Numbered from the stretch's first letter, positions 6,317 through 13,410 are shown. The stretch: DNA of 13,521 bases from Gammaproteobacteria bacterium (GCA_026197015.1 JAPHRB010000019.1:1-13521); one strand, 5' to 3'. Notes: generated by a model from the sequence alone, not told the origin. Program-made: numbers and translations.

Positions 6317-8638
6317 TTAGAAAAAATCTCTGAAAGCATTACATTTATGAATTAATGCTACCACACTGGCATCTATAAGTTTATCTGATAGTGGTTTTTG
6401 TTTTAGTAAATTTTGTAATGTTATTGTTTCAGCATGAAGTGCAAACGCACCGATAGCTGATGTGGAGCCAGAAAGCTTGTGTGTGAGGTCATAAAGTTTT
6501 TCATAATTAGAGTTTTTGTGGGCGTCATTTATGGATTTTTCAAATTCAATCAAACTATCTAAAAAATCATTAAGTAATTCTTTGGCTATATTACTGTCAC
6601 CACCAACCGTTTCTATGGCTGATTCATAATTATAGGTTTGCAGTAATTCGTGTTCATTTTTATTTAAACTATCCTCTAACAACTGCTTGTTATTATGCGA
6701 CATCCAGCTGTTAATTATTTCAAATAATGTTTGTGGTTTGTAAGGTTTAGCTAATAAATCATTCATGCCAGATTCGATTACGTCGACGCTTATATCTGAA
6801 AATGCATGGGCGGTGAGGGCGATTATAGGAGTGTCTTCACTGCAGAGTCTGGATTCTCGAATGATTCGGGTTGTTTCTATGCCGCTCATGTCAGGCATTT
6901 CCAGATCCATTAGAATGATATCGAATTTATGATTCTCAATTATATATAAAGCTTTAGAACCGCTGTCAGCAGAGGTAACTCTGGCACCTTCATTTTCTAA
7001 TAATGTAGTGGCAACTTTAAGATTTATACTATTGTCATCAACTACCAGTACACGTAAATCTGATATGTTTTTTTCAAAGTTTTTCGTTGAAACTGGGGAT
7101 TCATGTGATGCGGAATTCAAGCTAAGATCTGCGGGTTTTTCTAACTTAATATTTATTGAAAAGGTTGAGCCTTGATCAGGTATGCTAGATAGCTCAATTT
7201 TTCCGCCCATTAAAGCGACCAGTCGCTGAGTAATGACCAGACCTAAGCCAGTGCCACCATAACGTCTTGTAATAGAACTATCACCTTGTTGAAAGGGGCT
7301 AAACAGTCTTGCCTGTTGCTCAGGATGTATGCCGATTCCTGTATCATTAACAGAAATATTTAAATTAATAATATTATCAGGCTGGTCTTCCTGTTGTTCT
7401 AATTCGATTCTTAAAGTAACGCTTCCATTGTTAGTGAATTTGATCGCATTACCGATAAGGTTACTTAAGATCTGTTTTAGTCTAACAGGGTCTCCTCTAA
7501 GGACAGCCGGTATGTTCTTGTCAATAAAGGTTCTGTATTCCAGATTTTTATCTTTGAGACTATTTTGAAAAAGTACGTGTATGTTATTGAGTTCATTATT
7601 AATAGAGAAATTAGTATGTTCAAGTGTTAACTTACCGGCTTCAATTTTAGAAAAATCGAGAATGTCATTGATTATGCCAAGCAGGGTGTCGGTTGATTTG
7701 GTTATGTTTGTCAGGTATTCATTTTGAGTTTCATTTAAAGGCGTTTTTTGCAACAGGTTAGTAAAACCAATAACGCCATTCATAGGTGTTCGAATTTCAT
7801 GGCTCATTGTTGCAATAAATTCACTTTTTGCCTGATTTGCGGTTTCAGCCAGGGTTTTAGCTGATTCAAGTTCTTTGGTTCTATCAATAACAAGCGTTTC
7901 CAGATCTTGTTGGTAACTAGTGATTTTTTTATCATAAACCTGTATCTGATCTAACATGGAATTAAAACCATTGACTAATGTGCCTAGTTCATCATTACTC
8001 ATGGGTTCAGCTCTACAGCTAAAGTCTCGATTAGCGGCCACAGTTTCCATTGTATTTAGTAAACGTTTAACGGGTATGGATACTATTCTCTGGAGTCGAT
8101 TTGAAAGTAATGCCGCTATAATCATAGAAATAATAAATATGATAATAAGAATATAAATCTGTTTTTTTATAACAGCATGCGCCTGACTCATGTCGCCAAC
8201 TATATGAAAGTTTCCGATTATTTCATTGTCAAATTTAATGAGTTCATTTGCACTGACGGTTCCAGATAAAACTGATGTTTGAATCTGCTTTTGTGTTATT
8301 AATTTTTGTTGTTTCTCCGTCATTTTTTTAAACTTCGGTGACTGATATTCTGCCAGTGTAATACTGTCTAGAATGATGCCTGCCCATATAATATTTTTCT
8401 GTGAAGATAAGGTCGATAATATCTCTGCCGTTGCGAACTGATCTCGATATGTTATTGCTGCACTGCTGTTGGCACTTAATAACGTTGCTAATGTGCGTAG
8501 TTGATCGGCAGTATCATCGCGTGATGTCGCTATCTCAACTATTATAAGTAAAGTAAAACTCAGTAACAGTACCACTGTAGCCGTTAGTAGAATAATAGCC
8601 TGAAGTTTTTTCTTGATTGAGGCGTTTTTAAATATCAA
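6317..8638 (-). CDS. Hybrid sensor histidine kinase with CHASE8-like domain, receiver and Hpt
   Basis: A 773-residue inner-membrane phosphorelay kinase. Order: TM1 (about 13-36), a periplasmic domain (about 40-155) with the CHASE8-like pattern LATLLSANSSAAITYRD and WAGIILDSITLAEY, TM2 (about 159-179), HAMP (180-235), coiled coil, HisKA with H280 in SHEIRTP, HATPase with N393/N397, DTGIGI (432-437) and GGTGLGL (461-467), a receiver with D534/D535, phospho-acceptor D578 and K631, and an Hpt domain with H720 in THKLSGS. All catalytic residues are present, so the His-Asp-His relay looks intact, as in BarA. The output regulator is not in this window. The start is TTG, overlapping the stop of the yfiR-like gene as TTGA, with GAGGAA about five bases upstream. 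This implies translational coupling. The periplasmic domain and the neighbour suggest that the YfiR-like protein is the direct input. Confidence 0.94.
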   Translation of the reverse strand: MIFKNASIKKKLQAIILLTATVVLLLSFTLLIIVEIATSRDDTADQLRTLATLLSANSSAAITYRDQFATAEILSTLSSQKNIIWAGIILDSITLAEYQSPKFKKMTEKQQKLITQKQIQTSVLSGTVSANELIKFDNEIIGNFHIVGDMSQAHAVIKKQIYILIIIFIISMIIAALLSNRLQRIVSIPVKRLLNTMETVAANRDFSCRAEPMSNDELGTLVNGFNSMLDQIQVYDKKITSYQQDLETLVIDRTKELESAKTLAETANQAKSEFIATMSHEIRTPMNGVIGFTNLLQKTPLNETQNEYLTNITKSTDTLLGIINDILDFSKIEAGKLTLEHTNFSINNELNNIHVLFQNSLKDKNLEYRTFIDKNIPAVLRGDPVRLKQILSNLIGNAIKFTNNGSVTLRIELEQQEDQPDNIINLNISVNDTGIGIHPEQQARLFSPFQQGDSSITRRYGGTGLGLVITQRLVALMGGKIELSSIPDQGSTFSINIKLEKPADLSLNSASHESPVSTKNFEKNISDLRVLVVDDNSINLKVATTLLENEGARVTSADSGSKALYIIENHKFDIILMDLEMPDMSGIETTRIIRESRLCSEDTPIIALTAHAFSDISVDVIESGMNDLLAKPYKPQTLFEIINSWMSHNNKQLLEDSLNKNEHELLQTYNYESAIETVGGDSNIAKELLNDFLDSLIEFEKSINDAHKNSNYEKLYDLTHKLSGSTSAIGAFALHAETITLQNLLKQKPLSDKLIDASVVALIHKCNAFRDFF

Positions 8639-9180
8639 GGCATTTCCTCATTATTGATTACTTTAGCCAATATGAGTAATCGTGAACTTATTTCTAAACC
8701 TGATTTATGAGCAGTATTCAGATTGATTATGAGGTTTGTTTTACCATTTTTTCGATAGAACTGAATTATACCGCCTTTTTCAATAAAGTCAGAAGTTTCA
8801 CTAACGCTTAGTATAGGTTTACTGTTAACAGATTTTAATATGGTAGAAACTTTGTTTTTCTCTGATTTTGCAATATAAAGTATATGACAATGGTCTTTAG
8901 CTTTATCGTGAGTAACTCCTTTAATAGTTACAGCTCTACCTTTAATGTTTTTACCTTCCAGGCGTTTAAGATCGGTAACCAGTTTGCTTTCACCAATAGT
9001 GCAAAGTATTAATGGGCCAGTATTACCTGGTGTGTTTTCTGGCCAGATAGTAAATTTAGCAAAATTATATGTAAAAGCAGCTTTAAACAGGCGTTCTTCT
9101 TCTGAGTCTATCTCTTCTGTTAGTGTGTTAGAAGAAAATAATAAACAGGTTAAAAATAAAAGCAGGCTGTATTTTTTCAA
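8635..9180 (-). CDS. YfiR-family (DUF4154) periplasmic protein
   Basis: A secreted protein of about 181 residues. Family hallmarks are FKAAFTYNFAKFTIWP near the N-terminus, two cysteines in LILCTIGES and DHCHILYIA that probably form the family's conserved disulfide, and the C-terminal GGIIQFYRKNGK, INLNTAHKSGLEISSRLL. In Pseudomonas, YfiR represses the diguanylate cyclase YfiN from the periplasm. Here the partner gene encodes a hybrid kinase whose sensor domain is of the same class as YfiN's. I chose TTG at 9180: it gives a clean signal peptide (MKKYSLLLFLTCLLFSS) and has GGTG six bases upstream. The in-frame GTG at 9189 would add three residues, but its only candidate ribosome-binding site is adjacent to it. 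The stop overlaps the kinase start by four bases. Confidence 0.88.
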   Translation of the reverse strand: MKKYSLLLFLTCLLFSSNTLTEEIDSEEERLFKAAFTYNFAKFTIWPENTPGNTGPLILCTIGESKLVTDLKRLEGKNIKGRAVTIKGVTHDKAKDHCHILYIAKSEKNKVSTILKSVNSKPILSVSETSDFIEKGGIIQFYRKNGKTNLIINLNTAHKSGLEISSRLLILAKVINNEEMP

Positions 9181-9301
9181 ATCAGCCACCCTGAATTTAT
9201 AAAGTGTTGGCGTTTATTATTGGAGTAAGAGTTGTTTATAGTGAAATACTCTATATTAGACACAGTTGATATTTTTATGAAATATCTTATTTTAAGAATG
9301 T

Positions 9302-9325
9302 ATACAGTTATAACTGATACTGTAT
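9302..9325. promoter_or_regulatory. Nested palindrome, candidate operator for the yfiR-like operon
   Basis: A 12-bp perfect palindrome, CAGTTATAACTG (9305-9316), overlaps a wider inverted repeat, ATACAGT-N10-ACTGTAT (9302-9308 and 9319-9325). It sits about 120-145 bp upstream of the yfiR-like start. A regulator-binding site is a reasonable guess; I cannot assign a protein family. Confidence 0.4.
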
Positions 9326-9352
9326 TAAGACAAGATAATATCATTTACTAAA

Positions 9353-9421
9353 TTACCGTTTTCCAGAACAGTATTTTATTAAATAACGAAAAGTTGATTG
9401 AGTGTTTTGGTATATGATCAT
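9353..9421 (-). CDS. Possible 22-residue small ORF
   Basis: ATG to TAA encodes MIIYQNTQSTFRYLIKYCSG followed by KR. AGGA lies seven bases before the ATG in a purine-rich stretch, which is better than the sites before several of the large genes here. It begins 38 bp after the receptor stop on the same strand. The peptide has no recognisable domain. It could be a leader peptide, a real small protein, or chance in AT-rich DNA. Confidence 0.25.
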   Translation of the reverse strand: MIIYQNTQSTFRYLIKYCSGKR

Positions 9422-9459
9422 GTTGTCTTCCTTTTTGTAATCGTTCCTTTTATAAAAAG

Positions 9460-11562
9460 TTAAAATTTATAACGTGCTTCTGCATAAGTATTTCGTTCAG
9501 GTAGAGGCAGGTCGTTTTCAATTGAACGGCCGGTAAATTCCCTGGCATCAGTATCAAATAAGTTACGGATAGATGCGGCAAATTCCCAGTTATTTGTTGC
9601 AGCATAACGAAGCGTGGTGTCAGTGATTACATAGTCATCCACTGCAGGGCGTAAATCAGGATTTGTGCCACTTGTGTTTCTTGGGCGTTTACCAATCCAG
9701 TTTGCCTGAATATTCAAGTTCCACCTGGGTGAAAACCCCCAGTCAGCACGTAAATAAGCGTCTTCATCAGGTTCCTGAAAGGCTCTCAGGTTAGTGTCAT
9801 CCTGCTCTCGTACGGTGTAGTTAGCATAAATACTGATATTTATTGATGCTTGCCAACGGGCTTCAAGCTCTATGCCATTGATAGAATGATCACCTGAGTT
9901 CATAAACTGCCCAGAAGTACCAGTAGGGCGGATAATGTCCGTTTGATCAAATTTATAAATATTCAGACCTAATTGCAGGTTTTGTTTTGCGATATAAGAA
10001 AATGCAACCTCAATGGTTTCTGAACGTTCAGGATCAAGATCAGGGTTAGGCGTTGTAAATGAGGTTTCATCATAAAGCTCTAAATATGAAGGTGGACGAA
10101 AAGCTTTGCCATATATTAATTTACTAGTAAGTTTGTCTGTAGTTTGCCATACCAGAGCCAGACGGGGGTTAAATGTACTACCAAAGTCTGAATAGTCATC
10201 ATATCTACCGCCAGCGGTGAGCTCCCATGTATCATTAATTGTCCAGATATCCTGTATGTACACATGATTAATCTGCCGTGTTTCTTCAGGTGTAAATGCA
10301 TATGGAGAGTCAGATATATCAACCAGTGGACCACCTGCTGGAAGGGCGGTGCCATCAGCAGCGGTACCAAAGTTAACCCTGTGTGTTACAGAATATAAGT
10401 CTTGCCAGGTATATCCAGCGCCTATACGGATGGAATGGTCATTGATTCCACTAAAGAGCGTACTAACTTCATAAACCAGTCGACGTTCTGCCGATTCATA
10501 TTGGTTAAGCTGTCCATCAGGATATGTGCCTGTCGCATCTACATAACCCGGGGGGCGCTCCTGAAAGCCCGTGCCAGAGTCAGAACTAATATGCTGGTAG
10601 CGTAGATCCATATTCAGTGCCCAGTTATCACTAAATTGAGCGTTGTTATATAACAGATCGATGTTTATACGGCTATCAGTCGCGTTTGTGACTGGATCGA
10701 GAACCCCATACCCGGTCAAACCTGTTTCCAGGTCACTTTGGCGCACATAATCAGTTTGTAAACGCCAGTGTTCCTTTGCAATTGAGAAACGTATATCCTC
10801 ATTACGCCAGCCATATTGAGCATTGGCGGGAGCCAATGAGACATCAGTATTGAAAGTCTGGTCAGTTAACGTCTGACCGTCAGTTTCAATAAATGGGTTA
10901 TGCCCATCAGTATCCGAAATATTGGCAGTTATTGCAATTTGATACCCGTTTAGATTGGCACCGTGCTGCATCCATGCTGTTTTTGAGTCAAAACTACCCG
11001 CTCTAACCCCTACTTCAGAGTGCTCAATATTTACAGCTGTTTTGGTTATAACATTGATAACACCTGCTGATGCATCTGCACCAAACAGGGCAGAGCCCGG
11101 ACCACGGATTATTTCTACTCGTTCTATAATATTTGCTGGCAGACCTTTCCAGAAAATACCAAAATTCCATACAAGATCAGCCATGGCATTACCATTAATC
11201 ATTAATAAAGTTTGTGTACCTTTGGCGCCTCTAAACTGGATGAGAGGTCTAAATCCAAATTGGCTTTCTCTAATATGAATACCAGGAACACCTTCTAGTA
11301 CGTCTACCAGATTGATGGCACCAGTTGCTTTAATATCTTCAGAAGTTATCAGGGTAACTACGGCAGGCGCTTTAGTGGTGGTCTGCTTAGACGCGGTGGC
11401 AATTGTGGTTTCAAGGCTTACCAGGTCTTCCAGGCTCAGGGAGATAAAGTGATCTAATCTTTTATTCGGGTCAGTCTGAGCCATTGCATTAGAAAAACAA
11501 AGCGATAAACACAATAATAAAGTTGAGTGATTGAATAATCTTATATTGTTTTTTTTACGCAT
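9460..11562 (-). CDS. TonB-dependent outer-membrane receptor
   Basis: A 700-residue outer-membrane transporter. A signal peptide (about 1-28, ending SNAMA-Q) is followed by a region with SLETTIATASKQ, then the plug domain (about 60-170: APAVVTLITSEDIKATG, LVDVLEGVPGI, ERVEIIRGPGSALFGADASAGVINVITK) and a beta-barrel ending in YAEARYKF, whose C-terminal phenylalanine fits recognition by the BAM machinery. The mid-barrel signatures FRPPSYLELY and NPDLDPERSETIEV are typical of the family. The substrate cannot be told: no Fur box or cobalamin riboswitch was found upstream, and the sequence resembles both siderophore and vitamin receptors. The ATG has no strong ribosome-binding site. It is followed on the same strand by the yfiR-like and kinase genes, a pairing that suggests uptake or outer-membrane sensing linked to signalling. 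Confidence 0.93.
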   Translation of the reverse strand: MRKKNNIRLFNHSTLLLCLSLCFSNAMAQTDPNKRLDHFISLSLEDLVSLETTIATASKQTTTKAPAVVTLITSEDIKATGAINLVDVLEGVPGIHIRESQFGFRPLIQFRGAKGTQTLLMINGNAMADLVWNFGIFWKGLPANIIERVEIIRGPGSALFGADASAGVINVITKTAVNIEHSEVGVRAGSFDSKTAWMQHGANLNGYQIAITANISDTDGHNPFIETDGQTLTDQTFNTDVSLAPANAQYGWRNEDIRFSIAKEHWRLQTDYVRQSDLETGLTGYGVLDPVTNATDSRINIDLLYNNAQFSDNWALNMDLRYQHISSDSGTGFQERPPGYVDATGTYPDGQLNQYESAERRLVYEVSTLFSGINDHSIRIGAGYTWQDLYSVTHRVNFGTAADGTALPAGGPLVDISDSPYAFTPEETRQINHVYIQDIWTINDTWELTAGGRYDDYSDFGSTFNPRLALVWQTTDKLTSKLIYGKAFRPPSYLELYDETSFTTPNPDLDPERSETIEVAFSYIAKQNLQLGLNIYKFDQTDIIRPTGTSGQFMNSGDHSINGIELEARWQASINISIYANYTVREQDDTNLRAFQEPDEDAYLRADWGFSPRWNLNIQANWIGKRPRNTSGTNPDLRPAVDDYVITDTTLRYAATNNWEFAASIRNLFDTDAREFTGRSIENDLPLPERNTYAEARYKF

Positions 11563-11670
11563 CTTTTACGGTATTCGATTCTTCCATAACTTATTATTTA
11601 GTAGTCTAGTATGATTAAAACGAAAGTGCATAATTACAGTTAAAATTATTAACTTTTTTATATCTGAGTT

Positions 11671-11810
11671 TACCGAGATGTTTGTGCCAGAAGAGGGCTG
11701 GTAAATACCATACTCGGACAAGTCGCGGACATAGCCTGTTCTAAAATAGGTGTTTAAGAGCAAAACATGGATTGTACAAGCCCCCATAAGAGCTGCGCAG
11801 GTAAGGCCTA
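11671..11810. repeat. GC-raised patch with nested inverted repeats, possible element remnant
   Basis: By hand count GC is about 47%, against roughly a quarter to a third in the flanks. CCGAG (11673-11677) pairs with CTCGG (11713-11717) around an inner CCAG/CTGG hairpin (11687-11701). CGGACA occurs twice, 11 bp apart (11715, 11726). Palindromes TTGTACAA (11772-11779) and CTGCGCAG (11793-11800) follow. It could be a structured leader RNA, a dispersed repeat or the remnant of an inserted gene. Confidence 0.35.
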
Positions 11811-11930
11811 ACTATTCATATATTCACACGCATTTTCATACAGAATGCATGAGTTGACACAAATATGGAATAATTGTTTGTAAAAGCGAATAATCAATAA
11901 AGTCTAGATACAGTTTAAAAAGCTTCTTCA

Positions 11931-11972
11931 TGTGAGTTTCCTCACACTATAAATTTTACATATTTATATAAT
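11931..11972 (+). promoter_or_regulatory. Candidate class II CRP-dependent promoter
   Basis: TGTGA-N6-TCACA (11931-11946) is a perfect CRP core site, centred between 11938 and 11939. A perfect TATAAT follows at 11967-11972. A start at about 11980 puts the CRP centre at -41.5, exactly the class II position. The -35 (ACACTA) is poor, as expected for an activator-dependent promoter. It reads toward the gene at 12006, giving a leader of about 26 nt. Confidence 0.6.
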
Positions 11973-12005
11973 CACCTGCAAAGTAAATTGATCTGGTAAA
12001 AATAT

Positions 12006-12446
12006 ATGAAAAATATAATGATTTTAATCTGTTTGTTCTTAAGTATTCTGTTGCTCTGGTATTACTCAATTATACTGCCCTCCAATAATGCAGCAGAGTT
12101 TATTATTGAAGAGCACATTTATAACGTTAATAACTGGTTTTCAATGATGTCTTTATTAGCTGCAATATTTTCATTAAGTCTTGTTATTATAAAATTCGAT
12201 TCACAAAAAAAACAGTTTGATATATTAACAAAGCAGAATAGCTTTAATCTGGAAATCATAGCACTCTCATCTCTAATACAGGAAAGTGATGCTACATTAC
12301 ATCGATATGATCGCTGGGAAGCTGCTGGTATAAAAGGCGATTATGTTAATGCAAAGTCAGGTGTCAGAGAAAAAATGAATTCATATAGAGATAAATTAGA
12401 ATCCAGGTTTGAGCAGATCAATTTAAACCGGGAAGTTAAAGATTAA
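12006..12446 (+). CDS. Small two-helix membrane protein with cytoplasmic coiled-coil tail
   Basis: I do not recognise this 146-residue protein. It has two hydrophobic helices (about 4-24 and 44-63) separated by a short polar loop, then a charged, helical C-terminal half (64-146) containing the well-formed segment SLIQESDATLHRYDRWEAAG (89-108) and a stretch rich in K, R and E that may form a coiled coil. The K-rich side after helix 2 suggests the tail is cytoplasmic. The coding pattern is regular and the promoter upstream looks CRP-dependent, so I consider it real. The ribosome-binding site is weak. It stands alone: divergent from the receptor gene and followed by a long gap. It might be a membrane-anchored adaptor, but no function can be claimed. 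Confidence 0.75.
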   Translation: MKNIMILICLFLSILLLWYYSIILPSNNAAEFIIEEHIYNVNNWFSMMSLLAAIFSLSLVIIKFDSQKKQFDILTKQNSFNLEIIALSSLIQESDATLHRYDRWEAAGIKGDYVNAKSGVREKMNSYRDKLESRFEQINLNREVKD

Positions 12447-12482
12447 AACGAATACATTAACCTGTTTATATTTATTCACAAT

Positions 12483-12514
12483 AGGCTGATTTTACTTTCG
12501 TAAGCCTGTTTTAT
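12483..12514 (+). terminator. Weak terminator-like hairpin after the membrane-protein gene
   Basis: AGGCT (12483-12487) pairs with AGCCT (12503-12507) around a 15-nt loop, followed by GTTTTAT. The stem is only 5 bp, so this is a weak candidate. Confidence 0.2.
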
Positions 12515-12555
12515 AAGCCAGTAGTAATATTCGGGTTTTCTAATGAATGCTTGAT

Positions 12556-12597
12556 TTGATCTTTATCAACTCGGTATAAATTATCACTTAATATAAT
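12556..12597 (+). promoter_or_regulatory. Candidate class II FNR/ANR-dependent promoter
   Basis: TTGAT-N4-ATCAA (12556-12569) is a perfect FNR-type box, preceded directly by another TTGAT half-site (12551-12555). A perfect TATAAT lies at 12592-12597. With transcription starting near 12604 the box is centred at -41.5, the class II position. It reads rightward into a region without a clear gene, and then the FHA gene. Confidence 0.6.
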
Positions 12598-12989
12598 CAG
12601 ACTGCTTATATAGAGGGGGCCTCATCGTAAAAGATAAACGCATTTAAGAACGTTATTTTTTATGCCGTGTCGCTAGAAGCCCGTTGCGTATTATTTAGTG
12701 TGATGCTTGCCCTTATCATGCTTACTGAAATATTACCTAATTAATAAAAATATAAAGAGTTATCATATTCAAGTGAGATTGTGATCTGTGTATTACATAA
12801 TTCAACAGAATATGGCGTTATGCGTAATTATTCCACGTTGTTTTATTTATATGGCAGTTTTTCTTCAAACATTTTCACTTAATAGCTTAAATTTAGATCG
12901 CTACAGGCAGTTTGTGATTTATATAATATTATTGATTGTTATTAACGGTTATAATTCAACTTTTATCACTAAGACAAGGGTTATAGAGA

Positions 12990-13343
12990 TTGATTAAATT
13001 AAAACATATTGTTAATGGCGTGGTTGCCTCTGACTTCGAAATACACGTTGGAGAATTCACTATTGGTAGAGCTAAGGGTAACAGTATGCAACTAGAGGAT
13101 GGGGCGGTTAGTAGTCATCACGCTAAATTAATTGTCGAACGTAGCCCCTATATGGATTCAATATTTGATATAACTCTGGAAGACCTGGGAAGCACAAATG
13201 GCACATATCTAAATGGTGTTAAAGTAACCAGTCAAAGACTAAGTCATAGTGATCTTATTAAAATAGGTACACATGAATTCAAAATATATGATGCAAATTC
13301 AGGAATCGGAACTCAAACCGAGTTTTATGTGCCTGATGAATAG
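12990..13343 (+). CDS. Small stand-alone FHA-domain protein
   Basis: A 117-residue protein that is almost entirely one forkhead-associated domain, a fold that binds phosphothreonine peptides. The key motifs are G26-R27 in FTIGRA, S41-x-x-H44 in VSSHHAKL and STNGTYLNG (68-76), so phosphopeptide binding looks intact. No signal peptide or membrane segment is present. The start is TTG with AAGGG nine bases upstream; no in-frame ATG lies nearby. A strong terminator follows 35 bp after the stop. No Ser/Thr kinase, phosphatase or type VI secretion gene is in the window, so its partner is unknown. The FNR-type promoter 390 bp upstream could drive it, or a nearer promoter (TATAAT at 12922-12927, poor -35) could. 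Confidence 0.88.
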   Translation: MIKLKHIVNGVVASDFEIHVGEFTIGRAKGNSMQLEDGAVSSHHAKLIVERSPYMDSIFDITLEDLGSTNGTYLNGVKVTSQRLSHSDLIKIGTHEFKIYDANSGIGTQTEFYVPDE

Positions 13344-13377
13344 AATACATCATAAAATAGTCAAATTTATTTAAAAC

Positions 13378-13407
13378 AAAAAAGCCCGATTTAATCGGGC
13401 TTTTTTT
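13378..13407. terminator. Strong intrinsic terminator, bidirectional
   Basis: GCCCGAT (13384-13390) and ATCGGGC (13394-13400) form a perfect 7-bp stem with a 3-nt loop, flanked by six A on the left and seven T on the right. It ends the FHA transcript and could work in both directions. Confidence 0.92.
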
Positions 13408-13410
13408 AAC

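Larger units (their letters stand above)
9181..9459. other. Intergenic region between the receptor and yfiR-like genes
   Basis: About 280 AT-rich bases on the way from the receptor gene to the yfiR-like gene. They contain a 22-codon ORF with a good ribosome-binding site, a nested palindrome (9302-9325) and further ACAGT half-sites at 9262-9266 and 9368-9372. I see no terminator after the receptor gene, so read-through into the yfiR-like gene is possible. Confidence 0.4.
11563..12005. other. Divergent intergenic region upstream of the receptor gene
   Basis: These 443 bp separate the receptor gene (minus) from a small membrane-protein gene (plus). From the receptor side they hold AGTTAA-N5-TTAACT (11638-11654), a patch of higher GC with nested inverted repeats (11671-11810), a TTGACA at 11854-11859, and a CRP-type promoter (11931-11972). 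A 73-codon frame on the minus strand (11566-11787) spans most of the GC patch; it has no ribosome-binding site and resembles nothing I know. Confidence 0.5.
12447..12989. other. Long gap without a convincing gene, carrying an FNR-type promoter
   Basis: Between the membrane-protein and FHA genes lie 543 bp. A weak hairpin (12483) and an FNR-type promoter (12556-12597) are visible. After the predicted start site there is GAGGGGGCCTC and a patch of higher GC around 12663-12690. A 33-codon open stretch without an ATG ends at 12742. A 69-codon hydrophobic frame (12788-12997, GTG start) overlaps the FHA start but has no good ribosome-binding site. A long leader, a small RNA or a decayed gene are all possible. 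Confidence 0.45.

Noticed and set aside
9177..9344. 55-codon frame on the minus strand ending at the yfiR-like start
   Set aside because: No ribosome-binding site, and its composition (I, N, S, Y rich) is that expected of untranslated AT-rich DNA that includes the palindrome.
10116..11278. Several 67-107 codon frames opposite or out of frame within the receptor gene
   Set aside because: Shadow frames of a complete TonB-dependent receptor gene, without domains or start signals.
11566..11787. 73-codon frame on the minus strand just upstream of the receptor gene
   Set aside because: No ribosome-binding site, no recognisable domain, and it runs through both AT-rich and GC-raised DNA. Reported as an intergenic patch instead.
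11563..11830. Cobalamin or other known riboswitch, or Fur box, upstream of the receptor gene
   Set aside because: I looked for the B12 box, TPP, c-di-GMP and Fur consensus patterns on the minus strand and found none.
12788..12997. 69-codon hydrophobic frame with GTG start before the FHA gene
   Set aside because: The hydrophobic residues are what AT-rich DNA gives by chance, the start has no good ribosome-binding site and it overlaps the FHA start by 8 bp. Kept only as a note.
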